From contig NZ_RJVF01000009.1 in the NCBI RefSeq assembly GCF_003752175.1, positions 186,001 through 250,000 of the forward strand: 64,000 bases of DNA, given 5' to 3'. A program made the translations under genes and the position numbers. Source of the stretch: Comamonas sp. BIGb0124 (GTDB lineage Bacteria > Pseudomonadota > Gammaproteobacteria > Burkholderiales > Burkholderiaceae_C). This document shows, piece by piece, positions 17,681 to 26,004 of the stretch. The notes beneath the pieces were generated by a model, which was not told where the DNA came from, did not search any database, and was given only the letters and a program-made list of their open reading frames with translations. Every line of letters begins with the position of its first letter. Within the stretch, counting starts at the first letter, position 1.

Positions 17681-20188
17681 ATGCGTCGATCCGACAACCA
17701 TCAAGACAGCGCCGGCCGCCGCCGGCACGGCGAACCGCGGGGCCGTGCAGCCGCCCCGGCCACACCCTGGCGCCACACCTGGCTGGCGACCGGCCTGGCC
17801 GGTGCGCTCGCAGCCGGGGCGGGCACTGCCGGTGCACAGCAGGCCGCTTCGCCGGCCGGCGCGCCGACTGCGGCGAGCCCGAGCGAGTACCGCGTCGGTG
17901 CGGGAACGCTGGACCAGGCGCTCAACCAGTACGCCGCACAGGCCGGCATTCTGCTGGTGATCGACGCCAACCTCACGGCCGGGCGCACCAGCCCGGGCTT
18001 GACGGGACGTTACGGCGTCGAGGAGGGATTGGCCCGGCTGCTGGCCGACGCCGGGCTCGAGGCCGTGCGCCAGTCCGGCGGCAGCTATGCGCTGCGCCGT
18101 GCCGCCACCGTCGGCTCCCGGCGCGACGTCTCGCTGCCCGCGGTGACGGTCATGGCCAGCCGTGAAGCGGCTTTGGGCCCGATCCAGGGCTACCGGGCGA
18201 CCCGCAGCGCAGCGGCCTCGAAGATGGATGTGGCGGTGGCCGAGATCCCGCAGACCGTTTCCACCATCGGGGCCGAGCAGATGCGCGACCAGGCGGCCGC
18301 GTCGGTCAACGAAGCCGTGCGCTATACCGCAGGCGTGCGGCCGCTGGACTACGGCATCACCGACGACGATCTTGCCGTGCGCGGCATTTTCCTGACCGGC
18401 ACGGGCCTGTACCGCGACGGCATGCGCCTCATCCAGAACGGTTTCATGACCAACCTGGAACCCTATGGGCTGGAGCGGCTCGAGGTCGTGCATGGGCCGG
18501 CCTCGGTCATCTATGGCCAGGCGGCTCCGGGCGGCATCGTCAATGCCGTGACCAAACGGCCCCGCGCCGGCCAGCGCAACGAAGTCGGCGTGGAATTCGG
18601 CAGCCACCAGCGGCGCCAGGCGACTGCCGACGTGGGCGGCGCGCTCAACGAGCAGGGAACGCTGCTGGGCCGCTTGACGGTGCTCCAGCGCAAGGCCGGA
18701 ACCCAGTGGGACGGCCTGCGCAGCGACCGCACGTTCGTGGCCCCGGCCCTCACCTTCCAGGGCGAACGGACGTCGTTGACGCTGCTGGCCCAGTATCAGA
18801 AAGACGAGACCGGCTTTGCGATTCCCTATTGGCGCGAGACGCCGTTCGGCGAAGCCGACGACAGCATCAACGTGAATGGCCCCGGCTCTTTCCACCGCAA
18901 GCGCAGCACGACGGTCGGCTACCTGTTCGAGCACGAGTTCTCTGACGCCTTCCGTGTCCGCCAGAACCTGCGTTACCTCGACGGCGAAAACCTGCGCCAC
19001 GAGATGCGCAACCGCGGCCTGCGCCCGGATTTGCGCAGCATGAACCGCCTGGCCATGGTGCGTCCCGACAGCGAGCAGACCTGGGTGCTCGACAACCAGG
19101 CCGAATGGCGCCTGAGCAGCGGCCGCCTGGAGCAGCAGATCGTCGTCGGCATGGACTACTACCGCTCCAGGCTCGATCTGCGCATCCATTCGCTCAATGG
19201 CGCCGTGGCACCGCTGGACATCGTCGATCCGGTCTACATCGCGCCGGCCTGGGGCGACAACTTCCTGGCCGACCGCACGCTGGCGAAGGTCTCGCAGGTC
19301 GGCCTGTACGTGCAGGACCAGATCAAGTTCGACCGGCGTTGGGTGTTGAGCCTGGGCGGACGCTACGACTGGGCCCGCACCGACAGCGCCTACGAGGCGC
19401 GTGCCACCGCCGACGCGGCGTTCTCCAGCACCCCCGTCCGTCGCCGCGACGAGGCCTTCACGGGGCGGGCCGGACTGGTCTACCTGGCCGACAACGGCTG
19501 GGCGCCGTATGCCAGCTTCAGCACGTCCTTCCAGCCGCCCCTGTCGACGGCCACGGCCACCGACGCCGAAGGCCGGCCTTTCGAGCCCGAGACCGGCCGC
19601 CAGCTCGAGGCCGGCGTGCGTTACGCACCGGCCCATGCCGGCTACACGCTCAGCGCAGCCGTGTTCGACCTCAGCAAACGCAACGTGCAGACGCCCTCGC
19701 GCGAGGATCCGCGCTTCAACGTCCAGACCGGCGAGATCCGCAGCCGCGGGCTGGAATTGCAGGGCAGCGGCGACCTCGGTGGCGGTTTTTCGGCCATCGC
19801 GTCCTATGCCTACCTCGATGCCGTCACGCGGCGCAGCAACACCGCACTGGAGGTCGGTTCGCAGCGGCCTTCGGCGCCGCGGCATGCCGCTTCGGCCTGG
19901 GGCAAGTACCGCCAGGGCGACTGGGAGTGGGGGCTGGGCGTGCGCTACATCTCCAGCGCGCCCGGCGACGTTCCGATGGCAGGCGTCGAGACGCCGCGCA
20001 ACGACGGCTACACGCTGTTCGATGCGCTGGTCGCCTACGACACCGGTCCCTGGCGGCTGGCGCTCAACGTCAGCAACCTGTTCGACAAGCGGTATCGCAC
20101 GCAATGCAACGTGATGCGCGGCGGGGCCGACTTCTGTGTGATCGGTTATGAACGCGACGTGCGGCTGGCCGCAACCTATCGTTTCTGA
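17681..20188 (+). CDS. TonB-dependent siderophore receptor with signalling domain
   Basis: An 835-residue outer-membrane receptor of the FecA/FpvA transducer class. A long signal region (TWLATGLAGALAAGAGTAGAQQ) is followed by a secretin/TonB N-terminal signalling domain (about 70-122: YRVGAGTLDQALNQYAAQAGIL). The plug comes next (MDVAVAEIPQTVSTIGAEQM; VVHGPASVIYGQAAPGGIVN), then a beta-barrel ending in a phenylalanine (VRLAATYRF), as expected for BAM recognition. It imports a ferric siderophore; which one cannot be said. The ATG at 17681 is preferred to one five codons earlier because GGAGAG lies seven bases before it. It is the target of the adjacent sigma/FecR pair. Confidence 0.92.
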   Translation: MRRSDNHQDSAGRRRHGEPRGRAAAPATPWRHTWLATGLAGALAAGAGTAGAQQAASPAGAPTAASPSEYRVGAGTLDQALNQYAAQAGILLVIDANLTAGRTSPGLTGRYGVEEGLARLLADAGLEAVRQSGGSYALRRAATVGSRRDVSLPAVTVMASREAALGPIQGYRATRSAAASKMDVAVAEIPQTVSTIGAEQMRDQAAASVNEAVRYTAGVRPLDYGITDDDLAVRGIFLTGTGLYRDGMRLIQNGFMTNLEPYGLERLEVVHGPASVIYGQAAPGGIVNAVTKRPRAGQRNEVGVEFGSHQRRQATADVGGALNEQGTLLGRLTVLQRKAGTQWDGLRSDRTFVAPALTFQGERTSLTLLAQYQKDETGFAIPYWRETPFGEADDSINVNGPGSFHRKRSTTVGYLFEHEFSDAFRVRQNLRYLDGENLRHEMRNRGLRPDLRSMNRLAMVRPDSEQTWVLDNQAEWRLSSGRLEQQIVVGMDYYRSRLDLRIHSLNGAVAPLDIVDPVYIAPAWGDNFLADRTLAKVSQVGLYVQDQIKFDRRWVLSLGGRYDWARTDSAYEARATADAAFSSTPVRRRDEAFTGRAGLVYLADNGWAPYASFSTSFQPPLSTATATDAEGRPFEPETGRQLEAGVRYAPAHAGYTLSAAVFDLSKRNVQTPSREDPRFNVQTGEIRSRGLELQGSGDLGGGFSAIASYAYLDAVTRRSNTALEVGSQRPSAPRHAASAWGKYRQGDWEWGLGVRYISSAPGDVPMAGVETPRNDGYTLFDALVAYDTGPWRLALNVSNLFDKRYRTQCNVMRGGADFCVIGYERDVRLAATYRF

Positions 20189-20198
20189 GCCCGGCGGC

Positions 20199-21167
20199 TC
20201 AAGCGCCGGCGCGGGCGGATGACGGCACCGTCAGCCCGCCCTGACGGGCCATGCGCGCCAGGGCGTCTGCCACGGCGTCGCTGGCCGGGGTATAGACCAC
20301 CAGCCGGTCGCCATTGCGCGGCGCCGACCACCAGTTGGTCTGCTGCAGCAACAGTTCGCCTTCGACCGGATGGATGAAACGCTTGGCCTGGTTTTCGATG
20401 CCGAGCACCTCGTAGCGCTGCCAGATCCGGCGAAACTCGGCCGAGACCGCCATGTAGCGGGCGAGCAGCGCCTCCCATTCGGGCTCGCCCACATGCTCGC
20501 CCATCGCGGCACGGAAGTACGCGACCATGCGGGGCAACGCCGCATCCCAGTCGCCGATGCAGGCCCGCCAGTTGGCATCGGTCAACGCCAGGTACAGGCA
20601 GTTGCGGTCGGCTTCGGGCACCGCGTGCAGATCGACGTTCACCAGGCGGCAATAGGCGTCGTTGAAGCCCACCAGATCCAGTCTGGCGTTCTGCACCAGG
20701 GCGGGGTAGGGGCCGAGCTGATGCAGCAGCGCCTCGGTGCTGGCCGACGGGCGCACGCAGACCGGTGCCGCGTCCGCTTCGGGCAGGGCCAGCCCCGCCA
20801 GTGAAAACAGGTGCCGGGTTTCCGCTGCACTGCACTGCAATGCCTGGGCGATGGCCGACAGCGCGCGGACCGACGGCTGGATGGCGCGGCCCTGTTCCAG
20901 CCAGGTGTACCAGGTGACCCCGACGTCGGCCAGCAACGCCACTTCCTCGCGCCGCAGTCCCGGCGTGCGCCGCCGCCCCACCCGGGGCAGACCCAGGCGC
21001 TGAGGTGCCAGGCTCTCGCGCCGCGTGCGAAGGAAGAGACCCAGCGCCTCGTTGCGCGCCTGGGCCGGAACGGCATCGGACAGCAAGGCCGCAGAAGATT
21101 CGGCCAGGCCGCCGGCGGCGAAAGCGGACACGTCGGAACGTGGGAGGTGGGCAGCGGACAGTGGCAT
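20199..21167 (-). CDS. XRE-family regulator with MmyB-like ligand-binding domain
   Basis: A 322-residue regulator. Residues ~43-105 form a helix-turn-helix of the MmyB subgroup (LGLFLRTRRESLAP, RRTPGLRREEVALLADVGVTWYTWLEQGR), and the remainder is the PAS-like MmyB ligand-binding domain, which in a crystal structure binds a fatty acid. Typical late marks are RLVNVDL, FRRIWQRYEV and KRFIHPVEGELLL. It is divergent from a drug-type exporter, so it most likely controls that gene. The ATG at 21167 is chosen over a TTG 24 codons upstream because the latter falls in the shared promoter region. It is convergent with the siderophore receptor, 10 bases apart. Confidence 0.85.
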   Translation of the reverse strand: MPLSAAHLPRSDVSAFAAGGLAESSAALLSDAVPAQARNEALGLFLRTRRESLAPQRLGLPRVGRRRTPGLRREEVALLADVGVTWYTWLEQGRAIQPSVRALSAIAQALQCSAAETRHLFSLAGLALPEADAAPVCVRPSASTEALLHQLGPYPALVQNARLDLVGFNDAYCRLVNVDLHAVPEADRNCLYLALTDANWRACIGDWDAALPRMVAYFRAAMGEHVGEPEWEALLARYMAVSAEFRRIWQRYEVLGIENQAKRFIHPVEGELLLQQTNWWSAPRNGDRLVVYTPASDAVADALARMARQGGLTVPSSARAGA

Positions 21168-21225
21168 GTTCGGGTTCGGTGGGTAGGTTCTGGGGCAGGG
21201 GGCACGCGCTGCCTGATAGTTTTTA

Positions 21226-21257
21226 TACCAGGATAACAAAGAACTGGTACCTGGTTA
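21226..21257. promoter_or_regulatory. inverted half-sites between the MmyB-type regulator and MFS exporter
   Basis: TACCAGG (21226-21232) is followed by two half-sites in the opposite orientation, ACTGGTA (21243-21249) and CCTGGTTA (21250-21257), around an AT-rich centre. The site lies between the divergent regulator and exporter genes and is a plausible operator for the regulator. It is close to the exporter start. Confidence 0.4.
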
Positions 21258-21273
21258 GGATACGCAGCATACT

Positions 21274-22782
21274 GTGCGGAACCGCCCACCACAATCCCTT
21301 TTTTCCGCCGCCGACGTGACCCGATCCTCTTCTGTTTCCCTGCCGCCTTCCGTGGGCGGCACTGCCGCCGCCTCGCCCGCGGCGGCCACCCAACTGGCCC
21401 CGGCTGGGCTCTATGTCCTGCTCTCCGGCCTGCTGCTGCCGCTGATCGACTTCTCCATCGTCAATGTGGCGCTCGACGCCTTGTCCCGTTCGCTGGGCGC
21501 CAGCCCCACCGAACTCGAACTGATGGTGGCGGTCTACGGCATCTCGTTTGCGGTCTGTCTGGCCATGGGCGGCCGGCTGGGCGACAACCATGGCCGCCGG
21601 CGTGTCTTTGCATGGGGAGTCGGCCTCTTCGGCCTGGCTTCGCTGCTGTGCGGCGTGGCCGGCAGCATGGGGCTGCTGCTGGTGGCCCGTGTGCTGCAGG
21701 GCGCGGCAGCGGCACTGATCGTGCCGCAGATCCTCTCCACCATCCACGTCGGTCTCAAGGGCCAGGCGCATTCGCGTGCGCTCGGTTTCTACGGCGCCGT
21801 CGGCGGGCTGGCCTTCATCATCGGCCAGGTGCTGGGCGGGCTGCTGGTGTCCAGCGACCTCTGGGGCATGGGCTGGCGCAGCGTGTTCCTCATCAACCTG
21901 CCGATCTGCGTGGCCGTGCTGGCCTGCACCCGCCGCTGGGTGCCCGAGACGCGCCGCGAGCAGGCCGTCGACATCGATTGGCCCGGCACGGTCTGGCTGG
22001 CGCTGCTCATCGTCTGCCTGCTGCTGCCGCTGGCCCTGGGGCCGATCGTCGGCTGGTCGTGGCCCTGCTGGGTACCGCTGGCCGCGGCACTGCCGATCGC
22101 CGCCCAGCTCTGGCGCGTCGAGCACCGGCAGGCCCGGAGCGGCCGCCACCCCTTGCTGCCGCCCGCGTTGCTGAAGCTCCACAGCGTGCGCTTCGGGCTG
22201 CTGATCGCCGTGCTGTTCTTCACCTGCTGGAGCGGCTTCATGTTCGTCATGGCCCTGGCACTGCAGGCCGGCGCCGGGCTGACGCCGCTGCAGGCGGGCA
22301 ACGCCTTCATCGTGCTGGGCCTCTCGTATTTCGTGAGTTCGCTGATCAGCGCCCGTGTCGCCCGCAGGCTGGGACACGTGCAGACCATGCTGCTGGGCTG
22401 CGGCGTGGTCCTGGCCGGCCTGCTGTTGCTGGTCTGGACCCTGCACGCGGTCTGGCCGCATCCCGGTGCGTTCAACCTGGCCGCCGCCACGGCGGTGATG
22501 GGCTGGGGGCAGGCGCTCATCGTCGGCAGTTTCTGGCGCCTGGGCCTGTCGGACGTGCCGGCCGACGGCGCCGGGGCGGGCGGCGCCATGCTCTCGACCG
22601 TGCAGCAGGCTGCACTGGGCATGGGCTCGGCCCTGCTGGGCGCCATCTTTGCCCATGCCTTGCGCGGCGGGCAGAGTTACCTCGAGGCCACCGTCACCGC
22701 GCTCTGGGTGGAGTTCGCCGTCATCGCGGTGCTGGCGATGTGTGTGCTGGCGTACCACCTGCAGCTGCGCCGACATCGCTGA
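21274..22782 (+). CDS. DHA2-type MFS multidrug exporter
   Basis: A 502-residue, probably 14-helix drug:H+ antiporter of the EmrB/QacA group. Helix 1 has LIDFSIVNVALDALSRSLG; loop 2-3 has MGGRLGDNHGRRR; motif C-like sequence GFYGAVGGLAFIIGQVLGGLL is in helix 5, the mark of exporters. Substrates are unknown. No membrane-fusion partner is next to it. The start is uncertain: GTG at 21274 with AGGA 13 bases upstream, or GTG at 21316; the conserved part begins around residue 45. The divergent MmyB-type regulator probably controls it. Confidence 0.87.
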   Translation: MRNRPPQSLFSAADVTRSSSVSLPPSVGGTAAASPAAATQLAPAGLYVLLSGLLLPLIDFSIVNVALDALSRSLGASPTELELMVAVYGISFAVCLAMGGRLGDNHGRRRVFAWGVGLFGLASLLCGVAGSMGLLLVARVLQGAAAALIVPQILSTIHVGLKGQAHSRALGFYGAVGGLAFIIGQVLGGLLVSSDLWGMGWRSVFLINLPICVAVLACTRRWVPETRREQAVDIDWPGTVWLALLIVCLLLPLALGPIVGWSWPCWVPLAAALPIAAQLWRVEHRQARSGRHPLLPPALLKLHSVRFGLLIAVLFFTCWSGFMFVMALALQAGAGLTPLQAGNAFIVLGLSYFVSSLISARVARRLGHVQTMLLGCGVVLAGLLLLVWTLHAVWPHPGAFNLAAATAVMGWGQALIVGSFWRLGLSDVPADGAGAGGAMLSTVQQAALGMGSALLGAIFAHALRGGQSYLEATVTALWVEFAVIAVLAMCVLAYHLQLRRHR

Positions 22783-22876
22783 CGACGGCGTGGGAGGCCC
22801 CGGTCCTGGGGTTTTCCCGCTAAATGGCGGCGCTGGGGCGACATCGGCGTGCAAAAAATGCGGAACGATGCAAAAT

Positions 22877-22890
22877 AGAACGACCGTTCT
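22877..22890. promoter_or_regulatory. AGAACG-AC-CGTTCT palindrome, likely TetR operator
   Basis: Two perfect six-base arms around a two-base spacer lie 49 bases before the TetR gene that opens the beta-oxidation cluster, in an AT-richer promoter-like stretch. Similar G/C-AACG-type palindromes serve fatty-acid-responsive TetR repressors. Autoregulation is the simplest reading; binding is inferred. Confidence 0.55.
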
Positions 22891-22938
22891 TTTTGTGTTC
22901 CCCGCTTTTGCCGTGGCAGCTCTGCTGCCGTGCCTTCC

Positions 22939-23607
22939 ATGTCCCAACTGTTCGACGACACCGAAACCGCTCTTTCTGCTTCTGCCAGCCGGGTTGCGGC
23001 CCGCGCCGGCAACAAGGGCCAGCAGACCAAGGCCGCCATCGTCGATGCGGCCCTGGGCCTGGCCACGCAGGCCGGGCTCGAGGGCTTGAGCATCGGCGCC
23101 GTGGCCGAGCTCATGCGCATGAGCAAGTCCGGCGTGTTCGCGCATTTCGGCTCACGCGAGGAACTGCAGATCTCGGTGGTGCGCGAATACCATGAGCGTT
23201 TCGAGCAGGAAGTCTTCTACCCGGCCCTCCAGGCCCCGCGGGGCCTGCCCCGCCTGCGCGCGCTGTTTGCCAACTGGATGCGGCGCACCTCCATCGAGAT
23301 CGATGCCGGCTGCATCTACATCAGCGGCGCGGTCGAGTTCGACGACCGCAGCGGACCGGTGCACGACGCGCTGTCGCAGTCGGTCCGGATCTGGCTGGAT
23401 GCCATGCGCCGGGCCATCGAGCAGGCGCAGCAGCAAGGCCATCTCGACACCGCCGTCGATGCCGGACAGATCCTGTTCGAGATCCATGGCCTCATCCTCG
23501 CCCTGCATTACGAAGCCCGGTTCCTGAAGAACCCGGCCTCGGTCGACCGTGCCCTGCAGGGTTTCGACAACACCTTGGCGCGCCATGGCGCAGCCCAGGG
23601 CCTCTGA
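22939..23607 (+). CDS. TetR/AcrR-family regulator of the beta-oxidation cluster
   Basis: A 222-residue TetR-family protein. The N-terminal helix-turn-helix is IVDAALGLATQAGLEGLSIGAVAELMRMSKSGVFAHFGS; the C-terminal domain contains CIYISGAVEFDDRSGPVHDAL and the ILFEIHGLILALHYEARFL helix, the YcdC/TetR C-terminal type that binds small ligands. The gene is 28 bases ahead of an acyl-CoA dehydrogenase and starts a run of fatty-acid degradation genes, so an acyl-CoA ligand is likely. ATG 22939 is preferred over a GTG nine bases upstream. A palindrome at 22877-22890 is a candidate site. Confidence 0.85.
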   Translation: MSQLFDDTETALSASASRVAARAGNKGQQTKAAIVDAALGLATQAGLEGLSIGAVAELMRMSKSGVFAHFGSREELQISVVREYHERFEQEVFYPALQAPRGLPRLRALFANWMRRTSIEIDAGCIYISGAVEFDDRSGPVHDALSQSVRIWLDAMRRAIEQAQQQGHLDTAVDAGQILFEIHGLILALHYEARFLKNPASVDRALQGFDNTLARHGAAQGL

Positions 23608-23635
23608 CCGAACGTCCAACAAGGAGACCTCCACC

Positions 23636-25432
23636 ATGCCCCAGTACGCCCCCCCTCTGCGCGACATGCAGTTCCTGCTGCACGAGGTTTTCGACGTCTG
23701 CGCACATTACAAGGACACGTCCCGCTACGCCGAGGTCGATGCCGACACGATCAATGCGGTTCTGGAGGAGGGCGGCCGGTTCGCCGCCGAGGTGGCGTTT
23801 CCGCTCAACATGACGGGCGACAGCGAAGGCTGCGTGCTGGACCGCGACACCCACGAAGTCGCCACGCCCCAGGGTTTCAGGCAGGCCTATGCCCAGTACG
23901 TCGAAGGCGGCTGGCCGGCCCTGTCGTGCGATCCCGAACACGGCGGGCAGGGCCTGCCGTTCGTGCTCAACCAGTGCCTCTACGAGATGCTGAATTCCGC
24001 CAACCAGGCCTGGACCATGTACCCGGGGCTGTCGCACGGCGCCTACGAAGCCCTGCATGCCCACGGCACCGACGAACAGAAACGTCTTTACCTGCCCCGG
24101 TTGACCAGCGGCGAGTGGACCGGCACCATGTGCCTGACCGAGCCCCATTGCGGCACCGACCTCGGCCTGCTGCGCACCAAGGCCGAACCGCAGGCCGACG
24201 GCAGCTACCGCCTCACCGGCAGCAAGATCTTCATCAGCGCCGGCGAACACGACCTGGCCGCCAACATCGTCCATCTGGTGCTGGCCCGTCTGCCCGACGC
24301 GCCGGCCGGCAGCAAGGGCATCAGCCTCTTCATCGTGCCCAAATACCACGTCAATGCAGACGGTAGCCTGGGCGAGCGCAACCCCATCCACTGCACGGGA
24401 CTCGAGCACAAGATGGGCATCCACGGCAACGCCACGGCCCAGATCAGCATCGACGGCGCGGTGGGCACGCTCGTGGGCCAGCCCAACAAAGGGCTGCAGG
24501 CGATGTTCGTGATGATGAATGCCGCCCGGCTGGGCGTGGGCAATCAGTCGCTGGGCCTGACCGAAGTCGCGTACCAGAACGCGCTGGCCTATGCCCGCGA
24601 ACGGCTGCAGATGCGCAGTCTCTCGGGCCCGAAGGCGCGCGACAAGCCGGCCGATCCCATCATCGTGCACCCCGACGTGCGGCGCATGCTGCTCACGGCC
24701 AAGGCCTATGCCGAGGGCGGACGTGCCTTGCTGGTCTACAGCGCGCTGCTGATCGACCAGGAACTGCACGCCCCCGACGAGAAGACCCGCGCCGAGTCGG
24801 GCGAACTGGTGGCGCTGCTCACCCCCATCGCCAAAGCTTTCCTCACCGACAACGGCTGGCAGGCCACCACGCTGTGCCAGCAGGTCTTCGGCGGTCACGG
24901 CTACATCCGCGAGGCGGGCATGGAGCAATACGTGCGGGACGCCCGCATCAACATGATCTACGAAGGCACCAATGCGGTTCAGGCGCTGGATCTGCTGGGC
25001 CGCAAGGTGCTGGGCAACAACGGCGCCACGCTCAAGAAGTTCGGCAAGCGGGTGGCTGCCCTGGTCGAGGCCGAAGGCGTGAACGAGGACATGGCCGAGT
25101 TCATCAACCCGCTGGCCTACCTGGGCGAACAGATGACCAAGTTCACGATGGAGCTGGGTTTCAAGGGCTCGCAGAACCCCGACGAGGTCGGGGCCGCTGC
25201 GGTGGACTACCTGCGCGTGGCGGGGCATCTCGTATTCGCCTATCTGTTTGCCCGTTCGGCCCAGGTGGCCTTGCGGCAGATCGCGGCAGGCAACGAGGAT
25301 CCCTTCTATCGGGCCAAACTGCAGACCGCGCGTTTCTACTTCGCCAAGCTGTTCCCCGAAACGGCCTCGCTCATGCGCACCGCGCGGGCCGGCAGCGGCG
25401 CCCTGATGGATACCGACGCCGCCCTGGCCTGA
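23636..25432 (+). CDS. acyl-CoA dehydrogenase (FadE-like, ~600 aa class)
   Basis: A 598-residue FAD enzyme that oxidises acyl-CoA to trans-2-enoyl-CoA, the first step of beta-oxidation. Marks: MCLTEPHCGTDLGLLRTKA and KIFISAGEHDL (FAD/substrate region), MGIHGNATAQ, then QQVFGGHGYIREAGMEQYVRDARINMIYEGTNAVQ, where the Glu of YEGT is the usual catalytic base position. The ~150-residue C-terminal extension (acyl-CoA dehydrogenase C-terminal domain) defines the longer class. The start at 23636 follows an AAGGAG site; a longer frame upstream overlaps the TetR gene. Soluble, probably electron-transferring flavoprotein linked. Confidence 0.93.
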   Translation: MPQYAPPLRDMQFLLHEVFDVCAHYKDTSRYAEVDADTINAVLEEGGRFAAEVAFPLNMTGDSEGCVLDRDTHEVATPQGFRQAYAQYVEGGWPALSCDPEHGGQGLPFVLNQCLYEMLNSANQAWTMYPGLSHGAYEALHAHGTDEQKRLYLPRLTSGEWTGTMCLTEPHCGTDLGLLRTKAEPQADGSYRLTGSKIFISAGEHDLAANIVHLVLARLPDAPAGSKGISLFIVPKYHVNADGSLGERNPIHCTGLEHKMGIHGNATAQISIDGAVGTLVGQPNKGLQAMFVMMNAARLGVGNQSLGLTEVAYQNALAYARERLQMRSLSGPKARDKPADPIIVHPDVRRMLLTAKAYAEGGRALLVYSALLIDQELHAPDEKTRAESGELVALLTPIAKAFLTDNGWQATTLCQQVFGGHGYIREAGMEQYVRDARINMIYEGTNAVQALDLLGRKVLGNNGATLKKFGKRVAALVEAEGVNEDMAEFINPLAYLGEQMTKFTMELGFKGSQNPDEVGAAAVDYLRVAGHLVFAYLFARSAQVALRQIAAGNEDPFYRAKLQTARFYFAKLFPETASLMRTARAGSGALMDTDAALA

Positions 25433-25496
25433 TCCCCCGCAACGGGTCGGAAGGCCCCGGTGGAGGACCGGTCTTCAATGCAACCAGGAGCTACGC

Positions 25497-25973
25497 ATGA
25501 CTGCTCTCTTTTCGCATCCGCTCGCCGGGGCATGGACCTGGCGCTCCCCGCTGCTGGCGGCCGGCCTGGCTGCCGCCGGCGTGTGCGCGCAGGCCCAGAC
25601 CAGCCCGGTGGGCACCTGGCGCAGCTTCGACGACAAGACGGGCGAGGCCAAGTCGCAGATCGTCATCGTCGAACGCGACGGCATGCTGAGCGGTCGCATC
25701 GAACGGCTGCTGCGCCCGGGCGCCGATCCTGCGGCGCGCTGCACCGAATGCAGCGACGAGCGCAAGGATCAGCCGCTGGTGGGGCTGGAGATCATCCGCG
25801 GCGCCCGTGCCTCGGCCGATGGCACGGTGTGGGAAGGCGGCAAGATCCTCGACCCTGAAAACGGCAAGAGTTACACCCTGCGCCTGACGCCCGCCGACGA
25901 AGGCCGGAAGCTGGACGTGCGCGGTTCCATCGGCCCTTTCGGCCGCACCCAAACCTGGCAGCGTGTGCCATGA
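25497..25973 (+). CDS. DUF2147 secreted protein
   Basis: A 158-residue protein with an N-terminal signal-like hydrophobic segment (LLAAGLAAAGVCAQAQT, residues ~19-35) followed by a lipocalin-like beta domain of the DUF2147 type: SPVGTWRSFDDKTGEAKSQI, LVGLEIIRG, WEGGKILDPENGKSY, RGSIGPFGRTQTW. A CTEC cysteine pair is seen mid-protein. Function is unknown, but DUF2147 proteins are often found in lipid-related operons of betaproteobacteria. Here it sits between the acyl-CoA dehydrogenase and the hydroxyacyl-CoA dehydrogenase, so a role in handling fatty acids in the periplasm is possible. Confidence 0.85.
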   Translation: MTALFSHPLAGAWTWRSPLLAAGLAAAGVCAQAQTSPVGTWRSFDDKTGEAKSQIVIVERDGMLSGRIERLLRPGADPAARCTECSDERKDQPLVGLEIIRGARASADGTVWEGGKILDPENGKSYTLRLTPADEGRKLDVRGSIGPFGRTQTWQRVP

Positions 25974-26004
25974 CGCACACGCGCCCTTTTCTGAGGATGT
26001 CTGC

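Noticed and set aside
17657-20104. An 815-codon minus-strand frame
   Set aside because: Antisense to the siderophore receptor; no recognisable domain or ribosome site.
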